Assembly (NCBI RefSeq): GCF_001701045.1
Contig: NZ_CP016757.1
Span: 1,357,501-1,421,500, forward strand
Source: Cloacibacillus porcorum
GTDB lineage: Bacteria; Synergistota; Synergistia; Synergistales; Synergistaceae
Length of the DNA stretch: 64,000 bases
Direction of reading: 5' to 3'
In this document: positions 32,787 to 42,271 of the stretch, in pieces
Position numbering within the stretch: position 1 is the first letter of the stretch
How the letters are laid out: the number at the start of each line of letters is the position of its first letter
Made by a program: the position numbers and the translations under genes
Notes under the pieces: model-generated
What the model saw: the letters and a program-made list of their open reading frames with translations, nothing else
Told to the model about the DNA's origin: nothing
The model's database searches: none

Positions 32787-34010
32787 ATGAGACATCTTAT
32801 CATCGGAGCTTCAGCTGCCGGTATCTCCGCGGCGAGAAAGATCCGCGAACTGCGCCCGGACGACGAAATCACGGTAGTGGCGAAGGACGCCGCCGTTCAC
32901 TCGCGCTGTATGCTGCACCATTTTCTTGGCGGACGAAAGAGCGCGGAGGAGATAAATTTTGCGGGCGCGGATTTTTTTGAGAAGAACAATATCCGCTTCA
33001 TTGCGGAGGAGGAGATAACGTCCGTCCTTCCGGCGGAGAACTGCGCCGTCGGCAGGAAATCGGGTAAACTGCCCTATGACGCTCTGCTGATAACCACGGG
33101 GGCGCGTTTCTTCATCCCGCCGATCCCCGGCTTTCGGGAGGCGAAGAACGTCTACGGTCTGCGCGACCTCTCGGACGCGCAGAAGATAAAGGCCGCCGCG
33201 CGCGGCGCGAAGGAATGCGTCATCGTCGGATCCGGCCTCGTCGGGCTTGACGCCGCCTACGCCCTCTGCGAACTTGGTATCAAGTGCCGGGTCGTCGAGA
33301 TGGAGGACCGCATCTGCCCGCTTCAGCTAGACGCCGTGGCCGCCGCTCCCTATCAGCGGCTCTTTGAGGAGGTCGGCTGTGAGTTCTTCCTCGCGAAAAA
33401 GGCCGCCGGCTCCGAGGTGGATGATGGGGGCCGGATGCGCGCGGTGCTGCTTGAGAGCGGCGAACGGCTGCCCGCCGACTTTGTGATTGTTACCGCGGGG
33501 GTGCGTCCAAACATCGAATTTCTTGAGGGCAGCGGCGTCGTAACAGACCGCTGCGTGAAGGTCGACGACTATATGCGCACGAACGTCGCCAACATCTGGG
33601 CCGCGGGAGACGTCGCCGGGCTCTCGGGCATCTGGCCCAACGCCGCTCTGCAGGGGGAGACGGCGGCACGCAATATCTGCGGCGAGGCGGTGAAATATGC
33701 CGACCGCTACGCGATGAAGAACACGATGAATTTCTTTGGCCTAACGACGCTCTCGCTGGGGCCCAACGCGTCGGAGGCCGGCGACGAGGTGCTGGTCAGC
33801 GAATGGCGCCGCGGGTATACAAAGGCGGTCATACGCGGCGGCAGGCTTGTCCACCTTACGATGCAGGGCGATATTTCAAACACGGGGTTCTGGCAGGAGC
33901 TCGTCAAACGCGGCGTTAAGGTGAAGGATTCAGACAAGCCTCTGCACCGCCTGAGCTACGCGGACTTCTGGCACTACGACGAGTCGGACGGAGAGTACTG
34001 CTGGGTTTAA
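32787..34010 (+). CDS. FAD-dependent NAD(P)-disulfide-type oxidoreductase linked to CO dehydrogenase
   Basis: 407 residues. Two Rossmann motifs: IIGASAAGISAARKI near the N-terminus for FAD and VIVGSGLVGLDAAYAL near 150 for NAD(P); NIWAAGDVAGL is the second FAD segment. It resembles the FNOR-type gene often found with cooS-cooF, whose products pass CO electrons to NAD(P)+. The Cys in HSRCMLHHFLGG near 47-50 resembles the redox Cys of NADH oxidase/CoA-disulfide reductase. It abuts cooF. The neighbourhood argues for reduced-nicotinamide production or redox balancing in place of hydrogen evolution. Confidence 0.88.
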   Translation: MRHLIIGASAAGISAARKIRELRPDDEITVVAKDAAVHSRCMLHHFLGGRKSAEEINFAGADFFEKNNIRFIAEEEITSVLPAENCAVGRKSGKLPYDALLITTGARFFIPPIPGFREAKNVYGLRDLSDAQKIKAAARGAKECVIVGSGLVGLDAAYALCELGIKCRVVEMEDRICPLQLDAVAAAPYQRLFEEVGCEFFLAKKAAGSEVDDGGRMRAVLLESGERLPADFVIVTAGVRPNIEFLEGSGVVTDRCVKVDDYMRTNVANIWAAGDVAGLSGIWPNAALQGETAARNICGEAVKYADRYAMKNTMNFFGLTTLSLGPNASEAGDEVLVSEWRRGYTKAVIRGGRLVHLTMQGDISNTGFWQELVKRGVKVKDSDKPLHRLSYADFWHYDESDGEYCWV

Positions 34011-34094
34011 CGTGCCGCAGTTACGAACGTCCTCCGGCGGGGCGGGCGCAGGGGCTGTTCTCATGCGCCTGCACCGGTTAAATGCTATTGATGT

Positions 34095-34122
34095 TTGCTT
34101 TTTTTTGAAAAAGTGCTACAAT
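34095..34122 (+). promoter_or_regulatory. Promoter of the rimP-nusA-infB operon
   Basis: TTGCTT (34095-34100), 16-bp spacer, TACAAT (34117-34122). It lies after the oxidoreductase gene and about 80 bp before rimP, leaving room for the leader hairpin. Confidence 0.6.
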
Positions 34123-34150
34123 TTAAGAGCTAATTCAGGAGAAATGACTG

Positions 34151-34180
34151 GAAGAGTGGGGTGTGCCCACTCTTCTTTTG
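34151..34180 (+). promoter_or_regulatory. Leader hairpin/attenuator before rimP
   Basis: GAAGAGTGGG (34151-34160) and CCCACTCTTC (34166-34175) form a perfect ten-pair stem with a GTGTG loop, followed by TTTTG. It looks like an intrinsic terminator placed between the promoter and rimP. NusA-dependent attenuation of its own operon is a reasonable inference. Confidence 0.6.
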
Positions 34181-34198
34181 TTACGGGAGGTGTTCTTT

Positions 34199-34702
34199 TT
34201 GAACCGGGAAAAATACAGCGAAATACACGGCGCCCTCTACCAGCGCGCCGAATCGCTTGGATATGAGTGCGCCGGCTTCGAGATCGTCTCGGAGGCAGGC
34301 ATGGATATCCTCAGGCTGTACCTGGAAATGCCTGGCGGCATAGATATAGAGGACTGCGAGCGGGTCTCGCGGGAGGTCAGCGAATACCTCGACACGATAG
34401 AGGACGACCTGCCGGAGAGGTATTTTCTGGAGATCAGCTCTCCCGGCCTGGAACGCCCGCTTTTCGTTATTGAGGATTACCGGCGCTTTGAAGGTAAAGA
34501 GGCTCAAATATACCTGAAGAAGGGCGGCCGCACGCTGAAAGGAACACTTTCAGGAACGACGCCGGATGACGAGGCGGTCATCATGACCTCCGAGGGAGAG
34601 CGGCGCGTCTCTCTCGACGATATAAAACGGGCTCATCTCATATATATACCGCAGACGGGCCAGAAAAAAACCTTTAAAAAGATACCGAAAAAGAAAAAAT
34701 AA
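34199..34702 (+). CDS. rimP: Ribosome maturation factor RimP
   Basis: About 167 residues. RimP assists 30S subunit assembly. The start is TTG 34199, 8 bp after GGGAGG; longer forms to 34163 run through the leader hairpin and are rejected. The core DILRLYLEMPGGIDIEDCERVSREVSEYLD and YFLEISSPGLERPLF are family-typical. The basic tail KKTFKKIPKKKK is notable. It precedes nusA by 32 bp, the conserved gene order. Confidence 0.94.
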   Translation: MNREKYSEIHGALYQRAESLGYECAGFEIVSEAGMDILRLYLEMPGGIDIEDCERVSREVSEYLDTIEDDLPERYFLEISSPGLERPLFVIEDYRRFEGKEAQIYLKKGGRTLKGTLSGTTPDDEAVIMTSEGERRVSLDDIKRAHLIYIPQTGQKKTFKKIPKKKK

Positions 34703-34734
34703 ACCGTTACCACGAAGGGAGTCGAATTGGAAAA

Positions 34735-35844
34735 ATGCAGCTTGGAAAAGATTTTAAAAAGGTTCTCCGGCAGATAGAGGAGGAGAAGGGGCTCTCGGAG
34801 GAGACGATCGTCTCCAGCCTCGAGGCGGCGATGGTCTCGGCCTATAAGAAGTTCAAGGGCGGAAATCAGCACACCGAAGTCTACATAGATGTCGAAAACG
34901 GTGAGTTCTCTCTTTATGAGGTTTACGAGATCGTGGAAGAGGTGGTCAATCCCGACGCGGAGATGACCCTTGAAGAGGCGGAACGCCGCGGATACAAGGA
35001 GCTCGAGGTCGGCGACATCATCCGTACAGAGGTGCTGCCGGAGGATTTCGGGCGCATTGCGGCGCAGACGGCGCGGCAGGTCATCATCCAGAAGCTCAAG
35101 GACGCCGAGCGTCAGGTGGTGTACGAACAGTTCTCCGACAAGATCGGAAACATCGTCACCGGTTCGATATTCAAGGCTGAGGGCGACCAGATACTCGTCC
35201 GCCTCAACGACAAGACGGAGGCGATCATGCCGAAAGAGGAGCGTATCCTCGGTGAGAAGTATATTCCCGGCAGCCGCATGAAGTTTTATCTTCTCGACGT
35301 GCGCCAGACGACGCGCGGCCCGCGTATCATCGTCTCGCGTACCCATCCCGGACTCCTGCGCCGTCTGCTGGAGCTCGAGGTGCCCGAGATACAGGACGGC
35401 GTCGTCGAGATCCGCAACATAGTCCGCGAGGCCGGCACCCGCGCGAAGATCGCCGTGGCGAGCCTCGACGTCAATGTTGAGCCGCTCGGCGCCTGCGTCG
35501 GCAAGCAGGGTGGCCGCATTAAGTCGATAAGCAGCGAGCTTAACGGCGAGAGGATCGACATCATTGTATTTAACAACGATCCGCTGAAATATATCGTGAA
35601 CGCGCTCTCTCCAGCGAAGGTCGTGCGGATCGAGCCGCTTCTTGATCAGGACCGTTCGGTCATCGCCTATGTCCGCTCCGATCAGCTCTCGCTCGCCATT
35701 GGCAAGGCAGGGCAGAATGTGCGTCTCGCGGCGCGCCTGACCGGTTGGAAGATCGACATCAAGGTCAAGGAAGAGGAAAAACTGCCGACGATGAAGGACC
35801 TCTTCATGGATCTCTCCGAGATAATCGACGAGGATAATAAATAG
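34735..35844 (+). CDS. nusA: Transcription termination/antitermination protein NusA
   Basis: 369 residues: N-terminal RNA-polymerase-binding domain (about 1-130), S1 domain from about 138 (GNIVTGSIFKAEGDQILVRL), and two KH domains (ASLDVNVEPLGACVGKQGGR; SLAIGKAGQNVRLAARLTGW). The C-terminal acidic repeats of E. coli NusA are absent, as in many other bacteria. It follows rimP and precedes ylxR. ATG 34735. Confidence 0.97.
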   Translation: MQLGKDFKKVLRQIEEEKGLSEETIVSSLEAAMVSAYKKFKGGNQHTEVYIDVENGEFSLYEVYEIVEEVVNPDAEMTLEEAERRGYKELEVGDIIRTEVLPEDFGRIAAQTARQVIIQKLKDAERQVVYEQFSDKIGNIVTGSIFKAEGDQILVRLNDKTEAIMPKEERILGEKYIPGSRMKFYLLDVRQTTRGPRIIVSRTHPGLLRRLLELEVPEIQDGVVEIRNIVREAGTRAKIAVASLDVNVEPLGACVGKQGGRIKSISSELNGERIDIIVFNNDPLKYIVNALSPAKVVRIEPLLDQDRSVIAYVRSDQLSLAIGKAGQNVRLAARLTGWKIDIKVKEEEKLPTMKDLFMDLSEIIDEDNK

Positions 35845-35853
35845 GAGCGTCCT

Positions 35854-36150
35854 ATGGATAAGCAGAGTTCTCAGCCGGTGCTGAAAAAACAGAGGCCGCG
35901 GACCTGCGTCGGCTGCGGGGAGGAGTCCCCGAAGCGTATCCTGCTGCGCGTTATCAGGACGCCTGATGGCGAGGTGCGCTATGATCCAACGGGAAAGGCC
36001 AACGGCCGCGGTGCGTATGTCTGCGCCCGGCGTTCCTGCGTAGAGTCCGCGAAGAAGAAAAAATCCTTTTCGCGGGCGCTGAAGGCCGAGGTTCCCGAGC
36101 CCCTTTACGCCGAGCTGCTGGAAAAATGCGGCGATGAAGAGGCTGGTTAG
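35854..36150 (+). CDS. ylxR: YlxR (DUF448) family RNA-binding protein
   Basis: 98 residues. RTCVGCGEESPKRILLRVIR and GRGAYVCARRSCVESAKKKK are the family hallmark segments. YlxR homologues bind RNA or RNase P RNA in some species. It overlaps ylxQ by 17 bp. Confidence 0.92.
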   Translation: MDKQSSQPVLKKQRPRTCVGCGEESPKRILLRVIRTPDGEVRYDPTGKANGRGAYVCARRSCVESAKKKKSFSRALKAEVPEPLYAELLEKCGDEEAG

Positions 36151-36493
36151 GATGGGCGCTCCGACAGAGAGGGCGCTCAGCATGCTCAGCCTCGCGCGGC
36201 GGGCTCAGGAGCTGCTGATCGGCCAGGATAAGATATTTGAGGCGCTGCGCGGCGGGAAGCGGCTTGTGGTATTCGTGACGGAGGACTGCTCCGAAAACGT
36301 GCTTCGCAAGCTGCATTCGGCGGAAGAGCGCGGCGAATTGAATATATTCATATTAAAAGATACCGGCAGGGAGCTTCTTGGAAGACATCTCGGGATAAAC
36401 GCCGCGCAGGCCGCGGCGCTTCCGGAGGGAAGCGGTTTTGCCGAAAAAATAGTTTCATTATTGAATGAAGACAGGAGTGATGCGGATGAGTAA
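36134..36493 (+). CDS. ylxQ: YlxQ, ribosomal L7Ae-family RNA-binding protein
   Basis: 119 residues. The L7Ae/L30e fold is recognisable from SLARRAQELLIGQDKIFEAL and RLVVFVTEDCSENVLRKL, which resemble kink-turn-binding proteins. Start ATG 36134 inside ylxR; ATG 36152 (MGAP) is an alternative. It overlaps the infB start by 8 bp. Conserved position between ylxR and infB. Confidence 0.88.
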   Translation: MKRLVRMGAPTERALSMLSLARRAQELLIGQDKIFEALRGGKRLVVFVTEDCSENVLRKLHSAEERGELNIFILKDTGRELLGRHLGINAAQAAALPEGSGFAEKIVSLLNEDRSDADE

Positions 36494-38537
36494 AATCAGA
36501 GTATATGATCTTGCGAAGATGCTGGAAAAAAGCAATACGGAGATGGTGGAGATACTGACAAAACTCGGAGTCAGTATTAAATCGCATATGAGTTCGATAG
36601 ACGAAGGACTTATCCCGATGGTGGAGGAGTCCCTTAAAGAGGCGAAAGAGGCCGCCGCGCAGCAGGCAATAGAGGAGATATCGACCTACCCGACGGTAAA
36701 TGTTCCCGAGGGAGCCTCCGTCTCCGATATTGCGGCGCTGATCGGCGAAAAGGCCGGCAGCGCGGTCAAAGCCCTGATGGCCGAGGGGCTTATGGTACCC
36801 GCGACGACACGGGCCGACGAAAAGGTGCTCCAGATACTGGGCAAGAGCTATAAGAAGAATTTTGTCTTTGGCAAAGAACCCGAAAAGACGGCGGAACCCG
36901 AGGCGGCGCCCGCCGCGCCTGCGGTAAAAGAGCAGCAGGCGCAGCCGCAGCGTCCCCAGCCCGCCGCTAAAAAGGCGAAGGGCAAAGAAAAATCAAAGAA
37001 GAAACACAGCGGCGCCGGAGAGGCGGAGACGCGCCCGCCAATCATCACCGTCATGGGACACGTCGACCACGGGAAGACGACGCTGCTTGACAACATCAGA
37101 AAGACCCATGTTACCGAAAAAGAGGCCGGCGGCATCACGCAGCACATCGGAGCCTCCCGCGTCGAATATAACGGCAACACGCTTGTCTTCCTCGATACTC
37201 CTGGCCACGAGGCGTTCACCTCGATGCGCGCGCGCGGCGCACAGGTCACGGATATCGCGATCCTTGTAGTCGCCGCCGACGACGGTATCAAGCCGCAGAC
37301 GATCGAGGCGCTCAACCACGCGAAGGCGGCTGGCGTTCCCATCGTCGTCGCCGTAAACAAGATGGACAAACCGGAGGCGAAACCCGAGAGGGTCCGCCAG
37401 CAGCTATCGGACTACGGACTGGTCCCCGAAGAGTGGGGCGGCGATACCATCATGGTGGATGTGGCCGCCAAGCAGGGGCTCCACGTTGACGACCTTCTTG
37501 AGATGCTGCTCATCGTCGCTGAAATGCAGGAGCTCAAGGCCGACCCGAAGGCCGCTCCGACCGGCACCGTCATCGAGGCGAACCTTGATAAGGGCAAGGG
37601 GCCGGTCGCTACCGTCATCGTCCAGGAGGGTACGCTGCACCGCGGCGACATCATCCACACCGGCACGGCGTGGGGCAAGATCCGCGCGATGATCGACGAT
37701 AAGGGCAACAACGTGAACTCAGCCGGTCCCAGTATGCCGGTCGAGATCCTTGGACTGGAAAACGTACCGCAGCCGGGAGAGAAGTTCACCACGCTCTCCA
37801 CGGAGCGAGAGGCGCGCGACCTCATCTCGCAGAGCGAATTTGAGCGCCGCGAGACGGACCAGAGCAAGGCGAAGCGCCTGACGCTCGAAGAGCTCTATGA
37901 GAAGATGCAGACGGAAGAGATCCCGCAGCTGCGTATCGTCCTCAAGACGGATGTGCAGGGCTCGCTGGAGGCCTTCCATTCTTCGCTGATGAAGATGAGT
38001 ACGAACGCGGTCTCCGTGAACATCGTGCACGAGGGCGTCGGCCGCATCTCCGAATCGGACGTCATGCTCGCCTCCGCCTCCAACGCCATCATCATCGGCT
38101 TTAACGTCCGCCCGGACAGCAACGCGAAGAAGATCGCCGAGAACGAGGGCGTCCAGATACGCCTTTACCAGGTCATCTACGACATGCTGGACGACGTAAA
38201 GGCCGCTATGGAGGGTATGCTGGCTCCCGAACTGCGCGAGCACACTCTCGGCCTGGCGGAGATACGCGAAATATTCCGCGTGCCGAAGGTCGGCAACATC
38301 GCGGGATGCCGTATAACCGAGGGACTTATGCGCAGAAGCGCGAAGGTGCGCCTCATCCGTGACGGCGTCGTCTTCTGGAACGGCGAGCTGTCGAGCCTCA
38401 AGCACTTCAAGGACGACGTGCGCGAGATCAAGGCGGGCAACGAATGCGGCCTCAGCTTTGAAAAGTTCCAGGACTTTAAGGTCGGCGACGTAATCGAGGC
38501 CTACGAGATACTTAAAGAGAAAAAGACTCTGGAGTAG
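36486..38537 (+). CDS. infB: Translation initiation factor IF-2
   Basis: IF-2 is the GTPase that places initiator tRNA on the ribosome. About 683 residues from ATG 36486 ([13 protein letters not shown]), chosen because AGGAG lies 9 bp upstream; ATG 36465 and 36480 are upstream alternatives. Domains: N-terminal IF2-N helix bundle, a second IF2-N ([20 protein letters not shown]), a short Ala/Pro/Lys linker, G domain with [20 protein letters not shown] and NKMD, then domains II-IV. The linker is short compared with enterobacteria. Confidence 0.97.
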   Translation: MSKIRVYDLAKMLEKSNTEMVEILTKLGVSIKSHMSSIDEGLIPMVEESLKEAKEAAAQQAIEEISTYPTVNVPEGASVSDIAALIGEKAGSAVKALMAEGLMVPATTRADEKVLQILGKSYKKNFVFGKEPEKTAEPEAAPAAPAVKEQQAQPQRPQPAAKKAKGKEKSKKKHSGAGEAETRPPIITVMGHVDHGKTTLLDNIRKTHVTEKEAGGITQHIGASRVEYNGNTLVFLDTPGHEAFTSMRARGAQVTDIAILVVAADDGIKPQTIEALNHAKAAGVPIVVAVNKMDKPEAKPERVRQQLSDYGLVPEEWGGDTIMVDVAAKQGLHVDDLLEMLLIVAEMQELKADPKAAPTGTVIEANLDKGKGPVATVIVQEGTLHRGDIIHTGTAWGKIRAMIDDKGNNVNSAGPSMPVEILGLENVPQPGEKFTTLSTEREARDLISQSEFERRETDQSKAKRLTLEELYEKMQTEEIPQLRIVLKTDVQGSLEAFHSSLMKMSTNAVSVNIVHEGVGRISESDVMLASASNAIIIGFNVRPDSNAKKIAENEGVQIRLYQVIYDMLDDVKAAMEGMLAPELREHTLGLAEIREIFRVPKVGNIAGCRITEGLMRRSAKVRLIRDGVVFWNGELSSLKHFKDDVREIKAGNECGLSFEKFQDFKVGDVIEAYEILKEKKTLE

Positions 38538-38577
38538 ATTAGATTAAGCCTGCCGCCCCGTCCATGCGAAGCGCCGC

Positions 38578-38600
38578 GGCGGCGGATTTATTCCGCCGCC
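38578..38600 (+). terminator. GC-rich hairpin after infB
   Basis: GGCGGCGGA and TCCGCCGCC pair across TTTAT. There is no T-tract after it, so it may stabilise or process the RNA instead of terminating it. Confidence 0.35.
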
Positions 38601-38691
38601 TTCGCGGTTCGGCATTATGCGGCGGGCGGCGGCAGGCAGAATATACCTTTTAAGACTGCCAAAGGCATGCTGTAATTGGAGTGAAGATAAG

Positions 38692-39009
38692 ATGTCCTTT
38701 TGGATAGCTGCGGCGCAGCTTTCACTGAGGCTTCCCTTTGCGGGCAGCCTCAAAGACCGCAGACATGTGGTGCGCTCTCTCACGGACGGCGTACGCGGAC
38801 GTTTCGCCATCTCCGCCTCCGACCTTGGGCCGGACGGATGTCATAACGCCGCCGAACTGGGCTTCGCGGCGGCGGGTTCTTCCTCCGCGGAGCTTGACGA
38901 AAGAATGGGCAACCTTGAAAAATATCTGTATCAGAGGGAAGAAGAGGGAGAATTCGAGATAACCGGATTCTCGCTGGAGGTGTTCAATTATGGCGACCTA
39001 TCGAATTGA
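38692..39009 (+). CDS. ylxP: YlxP (DUF503) family protein
   Basis: 105 residues from ATG 38692 (MSFWIAAAQLSLRLP) with TTGGAG upstream; the in-frame extension to 38617 has no ribosome site and lies in the GC-rich hairpin region. GSLKDRRHVVRSLTDGVRGRF matches the DUF503 core (SLKEKRRVVKSL-type). A role in translation or ribosome assembly is suggested only by the conserved infB-ylxP-rbfA order. It overlaps rbfA by 20 bp. Confidence 0.88.
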   Translation: MSFWIAAAQLSLRLPFAGSLKDRRHVVRSLTDGVRGRFAISASDLGPDGCHNAAELGFAAAGSSSAELDERMGNLEKYLYQREEEGEFEITGFSLEVFNYGDLSN

Positions 39010-39367
39010 CAGGATAAACAAAGAATTTCTGCGTCTCATCTCCGAGATGCTCCAGACGCGGATAAAGAGGGCGGAGGCGGCGGAGGCCGTGCTCACGAAG
39101 GTCTCCGTATCGCGTGACCTGAGCTACGCAAAGGTCTTTTATACCCTTATAAAGGAAGAAAACCGCGAAAAGGTCCAGGCCGTGCTCGACTCGGCGGCGG
39201 GTCCCCTCCGTTCGATGCTGGGCAAGGAGATGCACCTGCGTACGATCCCCGAGCTTCACTTCTGCTATGACGACTCGGAAAACAAAGCGCGTGCGATGGA
39301 CGAGCTGCTTGATAAAGTGGCGGAGCTTGACGCGCAGAAGAGGGCCGAAAGGGACGCTCAGCAGTGA
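38990..39367 (+). CDS. rbfA: Ribosome-binding factor A
   Basis: 125 residues with the KH-like RbfA fold: YRIDRINKEFLRLISEMLQ at the N-terminus, VSRDLSYAKVFYTL in the middle and LRTIPELHFCYDDS near the C-terminus. It is needed for 16S rRNA maturation and cold adaptation. It overlaps ylxP by 20 bp and nrnA by 4 bp. Confidence 0.94.
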   Translation: MATYRIDRINKEFLRLISEMLQTRIKRAEAAEAVLTKVSVSRDLSYAKVFYTLIKEENREKVQAVLDSAAGPLRSMLGKEMHLRTIPELHFCYDDSENKARAMDELLDKVAELDAQKRAERDAQQ

Positions 39368-40371
39368 CGGCGGAGAAGAACGGCCTCTTTGACGAGGTGC
39401 TGAAAAAGCTGAAAAGACATGATTCGTGGGTGATACTCTGCCATGAAAATCCTGACGGAGACACCCTCGGCAGCGCCTTCGCGCTCTATTCCCTGGGAAA
39501 GCGGGAGGGTAAATCAGTTATGATTGTCTGTCCAGACAGTCTGCCGGATACCTTCTCCTTCTTTCCGCATGCGGCGGAGCTGCGCGTAACCAAAAGCCTT
39601 CCTGCCGGAGAGGTGCGGAACGCTCTGCTGGCCGCCGTCGACATCAGCACGGAAAAGCGTACGCTCGCCAACATGCCGGAGCTGCTGTCGGCCTGCGCCG
39701 ACTCCGTCAACATCGACCACCACGGCGACAACACGATGTTCGCCGCGACGAATCTCGTCGTGCCAAGTGCCTCCGCCACCGCGGAGATAATTACCGCGTT
39801 GCTTTCGGCCTACGGCAAAGGCATCACCGAGGGGGAGGCCTCTGCGCTCTACACGGCGCTGGTGACCGATAACGGCAACTTTCGTTACAACTCGACCTCG
39901 GTGGAGAGCCACGGCTGCGCGCAGCTCCTGCTCGAAGCGGGGGCGAAGCCGACGGAGATCGACGACCGCATCAACGAAAATATGACTGATAAAATTTTGC
40001 GCCTCTGGGGGCTTGCCCTATCGCGCACTGAGCTCTTTGCCGGCGGTAAATGCGCTCTATTCTGGCTCCGCGGTTTCGAGATCGACGGCGCGGATGCGGA
40101 TTCCAACGCCCTTGACGGCCTCATCAACATGCTGATGCGTATCAAAGGCGTAAAGGTGGCGCTCTTTCTCGCGGAGAAAAACGGCAATAATAAGCTCAGC
40201 GTGAGAAGCCGCGCGCCCTACAGCGCGCGCGATCTTGCCTCCCGCTTCGGCGGCGGCGGCCATCAGAACGCCGCCGGCGCTAAAATTTCAGGTGGTTTTG
40301 AGGATACCCTCGCGTCGGTAAAAAAAGAGGCTGAAAAGTATGTCGCTTTCGGGAATACTTCCGCTCAATAA
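39364..40371 (+). CDS. nrnA: DHH/DHHA1 phosphoesterase, nanoRNase NrnA-like
   Basis: 335 residues, GTG start overlapping rbfA. Metal-binding motifs HENPDGDTLGSA and NIDHHGDN mark the DHH domain; VSGGGGHQNAAG-like FGGGGHQNAAGA is the DHHA1 substrate-binding motif. NrnA degrades 2-5 nt RNAs and in some species dephosphorylates pAp. Conserved location between rbfA and truB. It overlaps truB by 32 bp in another frame. Confidence 0.92.
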   Translation: MTAEKNGLFDEVLKKLKRHDSWVILCHENPDGDTLGSAFALYSLGKREGKSVMIVCPDSLPDTFSFFPHAAELRVTKSLPAGEVRNALLAAVDISTEKRTLANMPELLSACADSVNIDHHGDNTMFAATNLVVPSASATAEIITALLSAYGKGITEGEASALYTALVTDNGNFRYNSTSVESHGCAQLLLEAGAKPTEIDDRINENMTDKILRLWGLALSRTELFAGGKCALFWLRGFEIDGADADSNALDGLINMLMRIKGVKVALFLAEKNGNNKLSVRSRAPYSARDLASRFGGGGHQNAAGAKISGGFEDTLASVKKEAEKYVAFGNTSAQ

Positions 40372-41278
40372 ACCGGCAGGGCTCAGAAGCACTTACTGTG
40401 TACAGAGAGTGCGCGGCATCCTTGGCAAAAAGATAAAGACGGGACACGGCGGAACTCTCGATTCTACCGCCTCCGGCCTTCTGCTCGTGCTGGTGGGGCA
40501 GGCGACGCGCCTCTCGAACTTCGTCATGGAGATGCCAAAACGCTATGAGGCGGAGATCGCCTTCGGCGCCGCCACTTCGACCGACGATATGAGCGGCGAG
40601 GTAACGGCGCGCGCGCCATGGGAGCATATCACCGACGAGATGATCGACTCTGCGCTCTGCGGCTTTATGGGCTGGCGCATGCAGTCTCCGCCAGCGGTCT
40701 CCGCCGTCCACATCGAGGGCGAACGGGCCCACGCTCTGGCGCGCGGCGGGCGGGCGGTCATACCGGAGGCCAAACCGGTCTGCTTTGTAAAAATATCCCG
40801 CCTCTCTTCGCTGGACGGTAGCGGCAGGGTGAGAATGTGCGTCGATTGCCGCAAGGGCACCTACATACGCAGCTTTGCCCGCGACCTTGGCGAACGCCTT
40901 GGCTCGCTGGCCCATATTGCCAGCCTTGCGAGAATATCAAGCGGTCCCTTCTCTATTACTAAGGCTAAAGGCGCGGAGGCCCTTTTTGAAATGTCGCGCG
41001 AGGAACTTGCTGCGGAGCTGATCCCAGTTACAGGTCTCTGCGAACTCTTTCCAGGCTACGAGGCGGACGGCGATTCTTTCGAGCGGCTGTCTCATGGACA
41101 GCGGATAACGCTCGCCGGGCTGAAACGCCGTCCGCTCGTACAGACCGCGCCGCTTGCCGGCAGGCTGGTCGTCGCTTCGGAAAGGATATTCTCCATCTGT
41201 TCGCCCTTTCCCTGTGGGGGGACCTTTGAGCTGGCTCCCGAGGTCAACATAATAATCCAGGGGGGCGGGGCCGAATGA
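40340..41278 (+). CDS. truB: tRNA pseudouridine-55 synthase TruB
   Basis: 312 residues. GILPLNKPAGLRS opens the protein, and the catalytic Asp is in GHGGTLDSTASGLL, with STAS replacing the more common PLAT. A PUA-like C-terminal region follows. TruB makes pseudouridine 55 in the T loop of nearly all tRNAs. Overlaps with nrnA upstream and ribF downstream (4 bp) suggest coupled translation. Confidence 0.95.
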   Translation: MSLSGILPLNKPAGLRSTYCVQRVRGILGKKIKTGHGGTLDSTASGLLLVLVGQATRLSNFVMEMPKRYEAEIAFGAATSTDDMSGEVTARAPWEHITDEMIDSALCGFMGWRMQSPPAVSAVHIEGERAHALARGGRAVIPEAKPVCFVKISRLSSLDGSGRVRMCVDCRKGTYIRSFARDLGERLGSLAHIASLARISSGPFSITKAKGAEALFEMSREELAAELIPVTGLCELFPGYEADGDSFERLSHGQRITLAGLKRRPLVQTAPLAGRLVVASERIFSICSPFPCGGTFELAPEVNIIIQGGGAE

Positions 41279-42231
41279 TATACGCGCTTGGGGCCTTTGA
41301 CGGCTTTCACCTAGGTCACCGGCGGCTTCTTGAAATGGCTAAGCGGGAATCCGCACAAAGAGACACCGGCTGGGGAGTCATCACCTTCGAGGGCCATCCA
41401 CGGATGCTCCTTAACCGTGACAACTTCAAACTGCTTTTCACGCCGCCCGAAAGGGACCTGATCGCCCGTTACCTTGGCATACCGCGCATGGAGAAGATAC
41501 ACTTCACGCATGAATTCGCGGCGCTTGAACCACGCGGGTTTGCGGACTACATCGCGGAAAAATACCGCGTCGACGGCCTTGTCATCGGTGAAAACTTCCG
41601 CTTTGGCAGGGGACGCTCCGGCAATCCCGTCGTGCTTGCCGAACTTGCGCGGGAACGCGGCTGGTCGCTCGATGTCATCCCCTCCTACAAGGCCGAGGGG
41701 CGGGTGGTAAGCAGCACCGCGACGAGAGAGGCCGTCCTGGCCGGCAAAATGGCGCTGGCCTGCGAACTTCTGGGCTATCCGTTCATTATCAGCGGCAGAG
41801 TGGTGCAGGGGGAGGCGCGGGGACGGCTGCTCGGATACCGCACCGCGAATATATCCGTCAAAGAGGGCAAGATATATCCTCCGCACGGCGTCTACGCGGC
41901 CCTTTCATATATAGAGGGGGAGTGGCGCAGCGTCGCGCTCAACATCGGCAGCAACCCGACCTTTGACGACGGACGCCGCGCGCCGCGCTGCGAGGCGCAC
42001 GTGATAGACTTTGACGACGGCCTATACGGCAGCCTAATGCGGCTCTTCATCATCGGACGTATCCGCGGCGAGAGAAAATTTGACGGAGCGGAAGAGCTTA
42101 TCGGACAGATCGGCGCTGATGTGGAGGCCTGCACTAAGCTCTGCGCGAAATACGCCGCGGAAAAAGAGGCCGAACTCGGTAATTTTGCCTCGGTCTTTGA
42201 CAGTATCGGGGCGCTAGCGTATCATAACTAA
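41275..42231 (+). CDS. ribF: Bifunctional riboflavin kinase/FMN adenylyltransferase
   Basis: 318 residues. The N-terminal FMN adenylyltransferase has ALGAFDGFHLGH (the HxGH nucleotidyltransferase motif) within the first 15 residues, so the usual N-terminal extension is absent. VVSSTATREAVLAG precedes the C-terminal kinase with GRLLGYRTANI and NIGSNPTFD. It makes FMN and FAD from riboflavin. Last gene of the translation operon. Confidence 0.95.
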   Translation: MIYALGAFDGFHLGHRRLLEMAKRESAQRDTGWGVITFEGHPRMLLNRDNFKLLFTPPERDLIARYLGIPRMEKIHFTHEFAALEPRGFADYIAEKYRVDGLVIGENFRFGRGRSGNPVVLAELARERGWSLDVIPSYKAEGRVVSSTATREAVLAGKMALACELLGYPFIISGRVVQGEARGRLLGYRTANISVKEGKIYPPHGVYAALSYIEGEWRSVALNIGSNPTFDDGRRAPRCEAHVIDFDDGLYGSLMRLFIIGRIRGERKFDGAEELIGQIGADVEACTKLCAKYAAEKEAELGNFASVFDSIGALAYHN

Positions 42232-42271
42232 GTTATAAACAAAGTGATTATTTTGAGGAGGAAGATTTCCC

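Noticed and set aside
34012-34266. 84-codon frame between the oxidoreductase and rimP
   Set aside because: Runs through the rimP promoter and hairpin and overlaps rimP in another frame; no coding evidence.
34633-36183. 516-codon antisense frame over nusA and ylxR
   Set aside because: Shadow of codon bias in the opposite strand; nusA and ylxR are well supported.
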